Positions 44,440-55,179 of a stretch of DNA of 64,000 bases are shown piece after piece. The stretch spans positions 155,508,580-155,572,579 of the forward strand of contig NC_080670.1 of assembly GCF_030247195.1 (NCBI RefSeq), read 5' to 3'. How positions within the stretch are numbered: the stretch's first letter is position 1; each line of letters opens with the position of its first letter. Source of the DNA: Topomyia yanbarensis. Its lineage: Eukaryota; Arthropoda; Insecta; Diptera; Culicidae. A program made the position numbers and the translations under genes. The notes under the pieces were generated by a model. The model saw nothing but the letters and a program-made list of their open reading frames with translations, made no database searches and was not told where the DNA came from.

Positions 44440-45245
44440 CTACAGTATGGAAGTTAACAAAAATTATCCGTCGCTATTACCAGAGATCTTGTTTGCATCA
44501 GCTTACTGGTACCGTGTTATATCGTATGACTTCCCCTGACAACGGTTCGCCTCAAGGTGAGACGGATGTTGGAATAAAATCGACTGCCCGGCTCAAATTT
44601 TATTTATTTTACTCAACCGTGCCCCTCGTGATCCTTTTGCGCTTGAATTTATTGGAGATTTCTCGAGTTCTGACGCCACGATATTCAGCCGTAACAGAAA
44701 TATCAACGATTAGCCCTGATGAGCTTCGGGTGTTGGTAAATACTTTGAATCAGCCAAATGATGTTGTTGGCTACGGGCCTTTTACGAAGGAGCACAGAGT
44801 ATATGAACCAGGAAACAAGGTTAAAATAGATGGTGTCGTTTCCGATTCGAGTTTGAATTGCTCGATACTGCTGACACACGGCGTTGTCTGTTTTAAAGAT
44901 CAAATGCTTCTGTCAGCGAAGATACTGCAAACGATTGAATCCGGCATCAGTCGCAGCTGATAGGAAGAAAACATATGTCAACTTAGACTCATATCGGGTG
45001 ACTTTCGTCGGGTTTGCTCTAACTATCTCCACTTTGAAAATGTGGTCGGCGTAGAAAAACGGTCCGTTGCGGGAAATGCGGGGGGAATCATGTGAATGAT
45101 TCCGGTGGAAGCGATCTCGAAAAATGTGTCTACTGTGGGGGAAGTCCAGATCATTGCCCAACATGTATCGTGCACAGCGTGAGGAGAAACTGGATCGTTC
45201 CCTTCAAGGACGCTCTAAGCGACCTTTTGCAGAAATACTAGAGAG
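44440..45245 (+). pseudogene. ORF1 (Gag-like) relic of an RNase H-bearing non-LTR element
   Basis: The frame 44493-44960 has TSPDNGSPQGETDVGIKSTA, RYSAVTEISTISPDELRVLV and EHRVYEPGNKVKIDGVV, matching ORF1 of the element at 54.6-59.1 kb. After a stop, another frame has a CCHC zinc-knuckle region (CGKCGGNHVND, then EKCVYCGGSPDHCPTC) and the basic C-terminus SLQGRSKRPFAE. Endonuclease and RT are missing here. Confidence 0.8.
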
Positions 45246-45477
45246 AGACATGTCACCGACCACACCGAAAATATAATTTGTATTTCTGAACAAACCCCTA
45301 GTCCTGCACGATGTCCGCAATAAAAGATGTTCTGATTTAAGCTGATGAGAATTAATGATCCTATGAACATGCTATATTTCGCCTTGGTGGATAAAAATGT
45401 AGGTAAAAATTATTTTTTCTCCACTAAAGAGACGGGTTTGCTCAGAATTGTTTTCGTTTTTTGGAGCTATCGTCAAT

Positions 45478-45545
45478 CCGGCGCTAACTTAGTCATGTTA
45501 CTAAGTTAGTGTCGGATTCTGATGAGAGGAACTCGAAACGTCTCT
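45478..45545 (+). ncRNA. Hammerhead-ribozyme-like motif 3 (best candidate)
   Basis: CTGATGA (45519-45525) matches the CUGAUGA strand exactly. It is followed by a GAG/CTC stem with GAA loop and GAAAC (45535-45539), then GTC as a possible cleavage triplet. Immediately upstream is a strong hairpin (CTAACTTAG, 8-base loop, CTAAGTTAG; 45484-45509). Stem I pairing is not evident by eye, so self-cleavage is uncertain. Penelope-like retroelements carry such motifs. Confidence 0.35.
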
Positions 45546-45839
45546 CCAATAACTAATTTAGTTAATGACAGTACTCAGTGGTTTGTTTACATGGGAGTTA
45601 GGTGAGTTCGAGTGCAACAGATGAACATCCGTTCCACTTGAATTCACGAAACTGACGAAGGAAACAAACCACCGAGGTTTGTCGAACATGAATTTTATTC
45701 ATCATTTCATACGTCAGTACTTGTAGAACTCAATTAACGAGGGGACAGCAAAGGCATACTATCATAGAGTTGACCGGTTCACGGTTGCTGGCCCATAATT
45801 TTACAACGGCTTGTATGGCACCTAGAAATGTTGAGGTTA

Positions 45840-47230
45840 TCTTTGGTAATTACCAAAGATAAGCTCAAGTACCATTAGCAATGTTCTTCAATACCTCTCT
45901 ACAGTCGGGAACTTTCCCGAAAAATCGCATATCTACACAGTCTTCAAAAAGGTGAAGAAATCCGACATTTCGAATTATTGCGAAATAGCGAATCGACAAA
46001 TTTAACCATCAAATAACTGTGGGAAGACTGAATAGGCTCGGATTCAGTGGTTCTTTTCTGAATTAACTTCAGTCATAGTTGACAAATCGCAAAACGACAG
46101 TAAAAATTATAAACCACACCATATCTTATTTCGCATTCAGGTCTGGAAATTCTCAGGGCAGTCATCTAGGACCTTTCATATATCTGCTCTACCTTAACGA
46201 TCTGAACTTTTCAGTAGACTGTTTGAAACCATCGTTCGCCGATGACTTCAAACTATGCTACCTAGTCGAAAATACTGAAGAAGCAGGATTCCTACAGAAA
46301 CAGATTTGTTTTCAAACTGGTGTAATGTAAATAGGATGGTATCAAAAGCTTCAAAGTGTTCTGTCATATCTCTCACCCGCAAACGCTCATTGGTTACATA
46401 TGACTACAATAATTCGCAAACTGTTCTCAACCGGGAACTTTTGTGAAAGTCTTAGAAGTTATTCTAGATCCTGAACTTAGCTGTAAGGATCATATGCAAT
46501 ATTTTATTTCTGTATCGATTTTATTGGCTATTTTCGGCGAATTCACGACTAAGAGAAACGAAAGCAATGAAATTGAAAAACGGATAGGTATTCTAGAGTG
46601 AATCAGTTATAAACCTAGAACGGAAAACTAGGACTAGGCAGGCTTATATAAACATGATCGAAAGGAAATCTGAAAAATGCTTTGCCTTCTGCTGGTAGGA
46701 GTTGGGCGTTCCACCCAAGTCTACCGCATGGTCGTTGATAGAACATAACTCATCATGTTTTACCGCCGACGCCGGCAAATATTTTATTCCTAAGACCGCA
46801 AAGTAATTAGGTTTCTGTTTTTACGTTACTAAACACTTTATTGCTCAAAGGCGCTTTACTCTCAAATTTGCTTCTGTTGTTTGGGCACCTCATTACCAAA
46901 TCGACATCTAACGCATCGAAACTATTCAGCGCAAATCTGTTCGCTTTGTAATTTACTTGGGAGATTTTTACCAGAGCCGCTGTCATTTTACCTCGAACTT
47001 CTGTCTGTTCATCGAAATGTTTCAAAGGCAATTTTGATTGTTGATTTTCTCCAATCAAGAATTGAGTGCTCATATCTCCTGCAACTTATGGATTTCGAAA
47101 TCCATTGCCGTAGTCTTAGATCTCATCCATTTTGCCAATCCCTCGTTCCAGAAACAATAACAGCTGCAATAAAAAAACACCTTCTGGAGAGCGAGATTGA
47201 AATAAGCTTTTCCCTGCTTCTAAAATAAAC
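45840..47230 (+). pseudogene. CR1/Jockey-type RT relic with nested MITE
   Basis: From the left: FFNTSLQSGTFPKN (RT N-terminal block), then frame 46079-46330 with SGNSQGSHLGPFIYLLYLND and CLKPSFADDFKLCY, holding the FADD catalytic pair, then SKASKCSVISLTRK. After the MITE (46510-46777) it resumes with SVVWAPHYQID and RIETIQRKSVRFV. Stops and frameshifts throughout. The whole is a 5'- and 3'-truncated relic. Confidence 0.8.
46510..46777. mobile_element. TIR MITE, copy 2, core inverted
   Basis: Begins CTGTATCGATTTTATTGGCT with the same long-type arm as copy 1 (7379-7734), but the following core (CTAGGACTAGGCAGG ... CCGCCGACGCCGGC) is the reverse complement of copy 1's core, and the right arm is missing. 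AATATTTTATT occurs on both sides (46498 and 46778), a possible target duplication. Confidence 0.7.
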
Positions 47231-47980
47231 AAAAATCAAAAATATAATCACACGACCAAGAACTCGCACTTTACATCAAAGATGAATATTTTGATCCCAC
47301 TTTGTAATCTTCTTGTTCTAATGTTCGTATCGTTTTATGCAGTAAAGTACAGTACAAGAGTAACTCAGTTCGTTGGATTTTAACAATGAAAACGGAACAC
47401 TTTGTGGTTGAACATTTATTTTAAATTTTGTAAAAGTAGCATGAAACTAAACTGCCCATGATCACATATTTATCCCATTCTTTATGGGATTTCCTATCAA
47501 TGGGACTGATTTGCTATCGAAAGTACAATCAACGACACGACTAGACACTGCCATTCCAAAACTGTATCGCAAATCTGACTACCCCTCAGTGACTCAGGTA
47601 ACTGGTAATGTCAAATTTGATATTTAGTTGAAAAATGCATGCAACTAGCAGCACTGATAAATCTGTTATTTTTTCTAATAATTGTTATGTGGATACGGTA
47701 GCTACCGTTGCAACCCCTGGTTACGTAGTGGAAAATATAGAAACAAAACACGGATTATGTTTTGTACAAAATGGTGCAAATAACCTTCTGCATTCAAAAT
47801 AGTGATTTCTTATTTAGAAATTTTGCAAAACGTGCTGGCGAAAGACTTGCTTAGAATTGTTAAGCGAATAGGTAATATTGTTTTATAATTTTGTTATAAT
47901 TATAGGCCTTGCATGGTTTCGTTAGTTTTTTAGATTCTCTGGAATCGAACAATGTGTTGGGAATTAATATTTCACTGAAT
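47231..47980. other. Intergenic, no gene seen
   Basis: AT-rich, no motif recognised. Confidence 0.4.
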
Positions 47981-47984
47981 CGCT

Positions 47985-48850
47985 TTACCAAATGCAATTT
48001 TGGGAAGAATTTTGTGGTCGTTTGTGCTGCCACACAAGGGCAAGCGGCAAATATGTTTCGCCACAGGATCGCGTAAAAACATGCCATCCTGTACCACCGA
48101 TACGCTATTGAGCATTGCAAGATGACGTCATATGAGTAAAAATGCTCGAAAAAATGACAGTTTAGTGAGCTTGTTTACATGGTGTTAGAATTAGAACCGA
48201 GTTTCTTGTACTGGATGAAACCAAAAACCAAAAAGTCCATGTAAACAAGCTCTCTGAGCTGTCAGAAAAGTGAGGTTATACATTTTCATGCAATGCCCAA
48301 TTGTAATTAAATCTGTGCGAATACTTCAGAACACGCAATGCGGGATTCGTATGTTTAGTGGAACCGCTACCAACGGTAGCACCCCCAAAACGTGAATTCT
48401 TTACCAATGAAGATCAAGACAACAAACGTGGAAACAATCGTCTGCAACAGCAGGCAAATGTTAATGTGAGAGAGTAGATCTATTTTATGGATTGAACATA
48501 TAGCACCAACCTAACAAGATTAATTTGTAGGTGCGCTAGGCGAATCAAAAAACAACAACTGCCTTCAGTTCAAAATGCAGCATAACAGCGCAGCATAGCA
48601 ATTTCGGTTGTTGGGAGCGGTCAAACAGACAGTGGAATTAACTGGCAGGTTTGTCAACAGAAAGCACAAAAACTGCTTTGATGGCTCAGTGACAGCAACA
48701 CGAGACGATCAATACATCGAGACTCGCTGAATTGCGTTACCCAGTGCAATTTTAGAAAAAATTGTGTTGCTGTGGTTCCTGCCACTACATAAGTTCAACC
48801 GGCAAATATTTTTCGCCATAGGACATAGCAAAAAGAATTCTGCATGATAA
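47985..48850. repeat. Two direct ~110-bp repeats about 750 bp apart
   Basis: TGCAATTTTGGGAAGAATTT, GGCAAATATGTTTCGCCACAGGA (47985-48093) recurs as TGCAATTTTAGAAAAAATTG and GGCAAATATTTTTCGCCATAGGA-type sequence (48735-48847). The first copy's minus-strand ORF (47860-48120) is not convincing. They may be ends of a decayed element. Confidence 0.5.
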
Positions 48851-49144
48851 AAAGATTATGTATTTCATTTAGTTTCTTGAAAAACAGTTATAAAACGCTA
48901 AGATTTTAATTGGCTTTCGCTCAGGAATCACTCAAAACTTCTGAACAAGACTTACGCTGTAAACAAACAATAAATAAAATTTTAATAAATGATGCTCTCA
49001 TCCAACATACCTTGAATTTTAATCAATCTCTTCAAAATCATTGAAGTACTGAAATTGTACGAACTCCAAGGCAAAATTTCCGCAGCTGAAATATTTCGCA
49101 TTGCTCGGATGGTAATACTTGCTATGATAGTCCATCAATATTAT
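48851..49144. other. Intergenic, no gene seen
   Basis: No recognised feature. Confidence 0.4.
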
Positions 49145-49347
49145 GGTTGCAGTTGAAAACTGGAAAATCCAACCAGCGACAATCATATTTTCTCTGATTC
49201 TAAACAATGGAATCACGTCGGAAGTGGTGCGCTGTTTACGTACAATGATGCGCTATCCAGCGCACTACTGCCGACATCATGGATTAGTACTAAACAGGAG
49301 AAAAACCGATTGTCGCTGGATGGATTTTCCAGTTTTCAACTGCAACC
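49145..49347. mobile_element. 203-bp palindromic MITE
   Basis: Arms begin GGTTGCAGTTGAAAACTGGA and end with the exact inverse; about 40 bp are near perfect (one mismatch, AACCAGCG vs ATCCAGCG), then weaker complementarity to the centre near 49245 (GTGGTGCGCT / AGCGCACTAC). The ORF across it (49143-49385) is a shadow. Confidence 0.8.
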
Positions 49348-50439
49348 AGAATTTAAAAACTCATCCGACAAACATCTTTCGTTAGTCCGATTCGTTCGAT
49401 GTTGGATCGAAACAACGAACGTCAGAAGAAATAAACAAGAAATGATCAGAAACATCTCACGGATTGCCTAATATCGAAGACCACAAATTATGCAGTCTTC
49501 GCTAATATCCAAAGTAGAGCCCTCAGCCCAAACGTAATTGTACTTTATTAATCGTTCGGTAATTTGCTGCATGTATCAAGGAGGTATGGTCAGGATGGTT
49601 ATCTTGTCGAAATACTTCTGTACGATTACGGCCTAATTTTCGGTGAAAGATTCTTTCATCTCCTTGTGCAAAACTCCCATGAGCGTCGCAAAGTCCAGAT
49701 AAAGTTCTGTCGAAACACAACTAGATAAACTGATTCTTGCTCACGGTAATCAACTCCATTCATAGATAAAATCAATGTATAATCGAAGCTTAAATATAAT
49801 TCATCAATATACTAATCGTTCTTGCGCTGAAATATGTAGGCGATCATTAAATGTACTGCGACCGAGTGCAAATGGAGTTATATTTGTAAGGAGCGGAAGC
49901 TCGTGTTGGACAACACAGTCGGGCTCACCTTTCAAAAACGAATAATGGTGCCTAGTAAGTGGACGAAACATTATGTCCCAGATTGGTAACGCTGAAGAAC
50001 GAACGATTTAAAATTATTTAAATGATAGAATCACATATTACAAAAATCTACAAAATATGCGAAAATTCTAATACTGAACTCCTAGTGAAAACTCGTATCT
50101 ATGGAATCACCTGTGATGTAAATATAAACAAAGCAGTGATGCGTGATAAATTATTTATTTACTATGTCCCAGGGGTTACTCGATGTACTGGTAACTGGCG
50201 GTAAATGACTCGGACACTTTTTATAGGCAATTTTACATTGAGTTGTAGGTCGTGTCGTTGGTACAATCCATATTCCAGGATTCTTCTATGAAAGATGACA
50301 CTAAGCAGGCCTTGATTAGCTGCCTATAAAAGAGAAAAATGTTTCGCGCTTGACCGAAAATCCCAGTAAGCCTTTGTATCACCCCAGTCGAGCTGTCAAG
50401 TGCACGTAATCGCCAGGATCCGGCATCCCAATTATCGGT
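49348..50439. other. Upstream region of gene D
   Basis: No gene or repeat recognised. An in-frame TAA at about 50407 precedes the gene D ATG, so the coding start is not further upstream in the same exon. Confidence 0.4.
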
Positions 50440-53400
50440 ATGTCATACACTACACAAAGGGATTTTTTCAACGTAACATTCCGTAACGAGGATCCAAAGC
50501 CCCCGGAACGCAAACGAAGCGATGGAGCCCTCATGACATACGAATTCTGCACCGACGGCCGGGCATGGGCTTTGGACAAGGAGAAACGATCCAAATACAT
50601 TCTCGATGTTGTTCACAAGGCCCGTTTCAAAAAAGCAGTCTTGCATGTAAGTTCAATGGAATTTTATTTGGAGTTGTACAATATCCCTAAAGAAATTTTC
50701 CCGCTTTTCAGCCAGATGGCCAGTTCGAGTTATCCAAGAATTATCTACTAAACATGGAGGTAGATGATTTGGCAAACTACATCGTAAGTTTGCAGGCTGA
50801 AGTCAAACGAAAGAATGAAACTGTACAACAATTAGAGGAAACCCGACGGGTGCTTGGCGAACAGCTCGACTCGGCTCAACAACAATCGCAGGATCGGATC
50901 CTAATTCAACAGCAATCTGCGATTTTGCAACAAGAGCGCAACGAGTTCGAGCAACAAATTGACGACCTGGAGGAAGCAATAATTTGTCTGAAAGACCGTG
51001 CCGATCGTTACGATCTGCTTGCAAAAGAAAACGAACTACTTCGATGTCAGCTGCAGAAACATCGCGCAGAAGTGGCCAACAAAATGCAATTGGCCCACGC
51101 AGAAGCGGAAGCCAACTTTAATCGAATGCGTGCAAATGACTGTGAAAAATTAGAAGCAGAATTGATTATTTTCAAGGCGGAGTACGAAGAGCTTCGAAAG
51201 CAAAAACGTGAGTTGAAAGAGCAGCTCCAAAAATCTTCAATCTGTAAGGTAAGGTTGTCAGAACTAAAGCGACAACTTGCCACGGAGCAAGCTGAGCGAG
51301 AAAAGGTCGAGGAACGAATGGAACACTTGTTGGTAAGCGGGCAAACATCAATTAGGCACACCCAGTATTGAAGCATTTTTTTTTCGTTTTAGGCAATTTA
51401 CGACAAGCAGTATCAAGAACTACAACGTAAGAGTGATTATATCGTTGAGTCTAATCAGCGAATGGAAAGAATTCACTACGATCAACGCTGGGAACAGGAT
51501 CACGGAGTGCCAGTCATAGAGGAACCTCTAACGGCGAAGTCATCTCACCAAACTCTCTTTAAACCGTCGGCATCAGCTGAGTTGTTGGTCGAAAGCTGCG
51601 CGAATTGCCAGCGAATGGAAGCAGAAATCGCAAGGTTGAAAAACTTGCAGGACGACGTCAGTAAACGTGACGAATTACGAAATTGGCAAGAACAAGTTCG
51701 ACAATTGGAAGACGCCCTCACAAGATGCAAAGCTCAGCAAGGTACGTTGCTAGAAAGTATTGATGTACTAGAAAATAAGGTTGAAGATGCTAATAAAACA
51801 ATTGCAAATTTTCTGGAAAAAAAACTTGAAGTATAACAAAAGCATGATTATGAGACAAAAGCATTGGCTGACTACTGAATACACAACATTGACGAATTTG
51901 AAAACGACCTCCGTGGTCAGCCAATGTCAAATGCGTCAGAGAAAATCGACTTCACTTTGAAACAATTCCAACTTTTTCAGAAGTGGTCAAATTTTCTCAC
52001 TAGTGTCTTTAAGCTTATTTTGATGACTGGTCAACTCATTTTAAAATAGGTACCACGGAAACACAAACGTTGGAACTGCAAAAACAACTTCAAGAAGCAA
52101 GAGAAGAATTGTCGCAAAAGGACGTAGAACTCGACTCGTATTCAGGTCTAATGGAGCGGATGTCCAGCTACCAATCTAGGATTGAGGACCTGGAAGAAGA
52201 GCAACAATTCAAGGCAAACCAGCTTGCAGCTTCGATGACCGAGTTGCAGCAAACCAAAGAACAACTAAATCAACTTTTATCCGCCCCTAAAGATGTATCC
52301 GAGAAAATAGAATTGAATGCAGTGAAACAGCTAAACAATGACTTGCAAAAGAAAATCGAACAACTAGAGTCTGAGTTAGCCGCCGCAAAAGCTTATTCTA
52401 AAGAATTGATAGAAAATTCTGCTGATAAGGAGGAATTGTTGAAAACCATTGCAGCGCTCAAATCAGAGATACAAGCAGTTCAAGGTATAGTGAAGGCACA
52501 GGAAGAGGAAATTATAAGATTAGAAGGGGAATATGGAATACCTGGTTTAGTTCAACAGTTTTCAGACCATCGATTTTCACCCGACGTTCGAATAAAATCT
52601 TCGGCACTAGGAGACCGACCGATGTCTGCTGAAGCATTAGAACGAGGAGCTCGACCTAGATCGGCTGGAGCAACCGGAATAACCGGTATTGATACTACCG
52701 TAGCTCTAAACCGAGAAGCTCGACTAATATCAGCTAGCGCAGTCGGTGCAGCTGGTACACCCGGTACCATTGTTGCTCCATTAGGAGCTCGTGCAAAATC
52801 TTCAGGAGCAATCGAAGATACCCACTCATTTGCACGCGAAGCACGACTACAATCCGATGGATCAATACACGGCGAAGATTATGCACGGGCAACTTCTCTT
52901 CCACCAGAAGCGCTACCAAAATCAGCTGAAGCAATTGACAGAGCTCAGTGGGATGAGGCCAAAGCTGTGTCACCGGAAGCCAAGTTAACTTTTACTGGAG
53001 CACATCATGAAATTGATTCAGCACGCGTCATTTCTCGTTCACCAGGAGCTCGATCAAAATCAGCGAGAACAATTGGTGAAAATGATGCTGAAGAAGGTAC
53101 GACACATTCGCCGGAAGCCCAGTCTAAACTTACGAGTCCAAACGGTAAAGATGGTTCTGCTAGGATAACAGCAGGAAGAATATCTGCTGCAGCATTCGGG
53201 GAAGCTGGAACAGTTGGAGCAAGAGCTCGAACAAAATCTGCCGGATCAATCAGTGAAACAGGATCAGCTCGTGAACGAGATCGAATCAAATCTACCGGAC
53301 CAGTCGTTGAAGTTGGATCGACTCAGCCAGGAGCTGAAGCTAGTTCGGCAGGGACAGTAGCTCGAAGGAAGCCGGCTGGAGCGATCGGCAAAGTTGGCGC

Positions 53401-54380
53401 GACAAAAGTAGGAACCGGACTCCGAACAAAATCCGCTGGCGCAGTTGATGAAGAAGTTACTTCACCAGATGATCAATTGGAATCTGATATGGAAGGGAAT
53501 ACTGCGATTTCACCAGAAACTCAATTAAAATTCTCCGACGAACTAGATCGTAGTGTGAACTTCCAAGATAATGTAAAAGAGCTCGGAGCCAACAAAACGG
53601 AAATAGAGGGAAGGCCAATGGATAGCTCTAAAGTCAAAAAATCTTCCATAACTGCGGAAGAAGTTATATCGCAACTCAATGAAAATTTCATCACAATAGG
53701 TGAAACTGTGGCTACTGGCAGTTCCGATCCTAGCAGAACAAAAATAATTGCATTGAAGATAGTCCAGCATGGCATTAGTGTAAGTATTAAATGTTGACGC
53801 TCTGGTATAAAAAGCATTGCTTACCCGAAAATGTTTGCTTTCAGATCTTAATATTGCCTGAACTAGATCACCTGCATCGTGAAATTTATCGTGCTACACT
53901 CGACCGTTACCTTACACTGGGAAAAACTGTGCAATTCTTGGATAATGCTTTCTGCGATAACTGTAATATCCTCAATACAATGCAAACGATGGGGAACAAT
54001 GAAATGCGGGCAATGATTTCTTCTTCTACTCAAGTTCCGATTGCAAATCCGTTACTGTTGGACGACCAAATACCGACTCGTCTGCCACCTGAACACTCGC
54101 ATCGTCCGCAAGTCGATGGTACTGCACCTAAGCCGAAACAAAGGGCTAAAACGGCTAACTTTGCTGATACTAAAGATTCTAACGAAACCCAGCAAGTATT
54201 TGCACTGTTTACAAAGGGCTCATCATTGCATCCGAATAAAAAAACCAATAACCGCCTACTGATCGATAAATGCAGGTAAGTAAACCTAACTGTTCGAAGC
54301 GTTCGAATCCATATTCACAAAGAAGTCTTTTCAATTACAGGACACGTCCTTGGAGATCACCAAAGACCCCACCGAAGTAA
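50440..54380 (+). CDS. Large coiled-coil protein with Ala/Ser/Arg repeat region (gene D)
   Basis: Predicted 1125 aa from six exons: 50440-50646, 50712-51332, 51393-51741, 52050-53779, 53845-54275 and 54341-54380. All joins keep frame; introns are 59-65 bp except intron 3 (308 bp). Residues 1-85 form a compact head (YEFCTDGRAWALDKEKRSKY). Residues of about 85-395 and 400-555 are long heptad coiled coils rich in Glu, Gln and Lys. About 570-870 is a degenerate repeat of roughly 18-35 residues around R-x-KSAGAI (TKSAGSI, AKSSGAI, SKSARTI). The C-terminal part (about 880-1080) regains helical character (ITAEEVISQLNENFITIG, LDHLHREIYRATLDRYL), ending in a basic PWRSPKTPPK tail. Architecture suggests a cytoskeletal or centrosomal scaffold, by inference only; I do not recognise the family. 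Confidence 0.85.
51742..52049 (+). other. Intron 3 of gene D with in-frame coiled-coil extension
   Basis: Donor CAAG/GTACGT and acceptor AAATAG. If retained, exon 3 reads on for 31 residues (LLESIDVLENKVEDANKTIA in the middle) and stops at 51834-51836, giving a 423-aa truncated isoform. The extension keeps heptad character, unlike random intron sequence. Confidence 0.55.
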
Positions 54381-54819
54381 ATACACCAAGTTCATCAAAA
54401 ACATTTTAAAATTTATTAGTGTTCTATTTTTTGTTATATTTCATTTAAACTGATCGAAATTATATTCCTAATTTGATGTTCTTTTTTTAGAAATTTTGGA
54501 TGCCTATTTTTCAAAATTTGCTACTCTATTTGAAGTTACACAGCGAAGCCCTTCATCTTTCCTATTTCGGTGAATTCTAACTACTTTCCTGCCAGATGGT
54601 TGTCAAATGACTTGAACACATTCTTTTCAAGCGCTCGGTCGAGATACATCTGTTTAGTTCCAATTCCGTGCAGTGTGCAGCGACAAAGAATAGTGGCAAT
54701 CCGCGTTCAAGGTTATCTGGCGCATTCTCTGCCTCGTCGAGGCTTCAATATTTTTCCTTCTTTCGTGTTTCTGTGGGTTTACCTTTATCCGGCCAGTGGC
54801 CAGCGATGCAGCGTTCTTG

Positions 54820-55179
54820 TATACCTAGGCAAAACGTGTAGCGGAATATATAAGAAGTTATCTTATGATGCATAGAAAAGTAAAAAAAACTATGTTTTCA
54901 TAGGACTTTTATGATTTTCTTACCATTTTGTAAGGTATTGCATATGCTAGTCATTTGAATTCCATAAGAGCATCTTATGACTCTCATAAATATAAAAGAA
55001 ATATATAATATTATCTTATGAAAAATCAAAGATGCTTTATGAAAAATGAACTCGTAGCAAACCGTTTTGACAAAATAAATGCGGTATCATAAAATAATCT
55101 TATGATTTACATAGATGCTACTTGTGGCTAAAATATTCGATATTATTATGAATCTCGCTATATATTTTGCCTGAGTGTA
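54820..55179. mobile_element. MITE in the retroelement 5' UTR
   Basis: Termini TATACCTAGGCAAAACGTGT and the inverse of TACACTCAGGCAAAATATAT, flanked by GTA on both sides (TA-type target). The interior has repeated CTTATGA/TCATAAG motifs. It splits the CGTTCTTGTA/GTAAGCCGTC sequence of the host element. Confidence 0.7.

Noticed and set aside
50443..51376. Minus-strand ORFs opposite gene D exons (for example 51047-51376)
   Set aside because: Antisense shadows of coiled-coil coding sequence.
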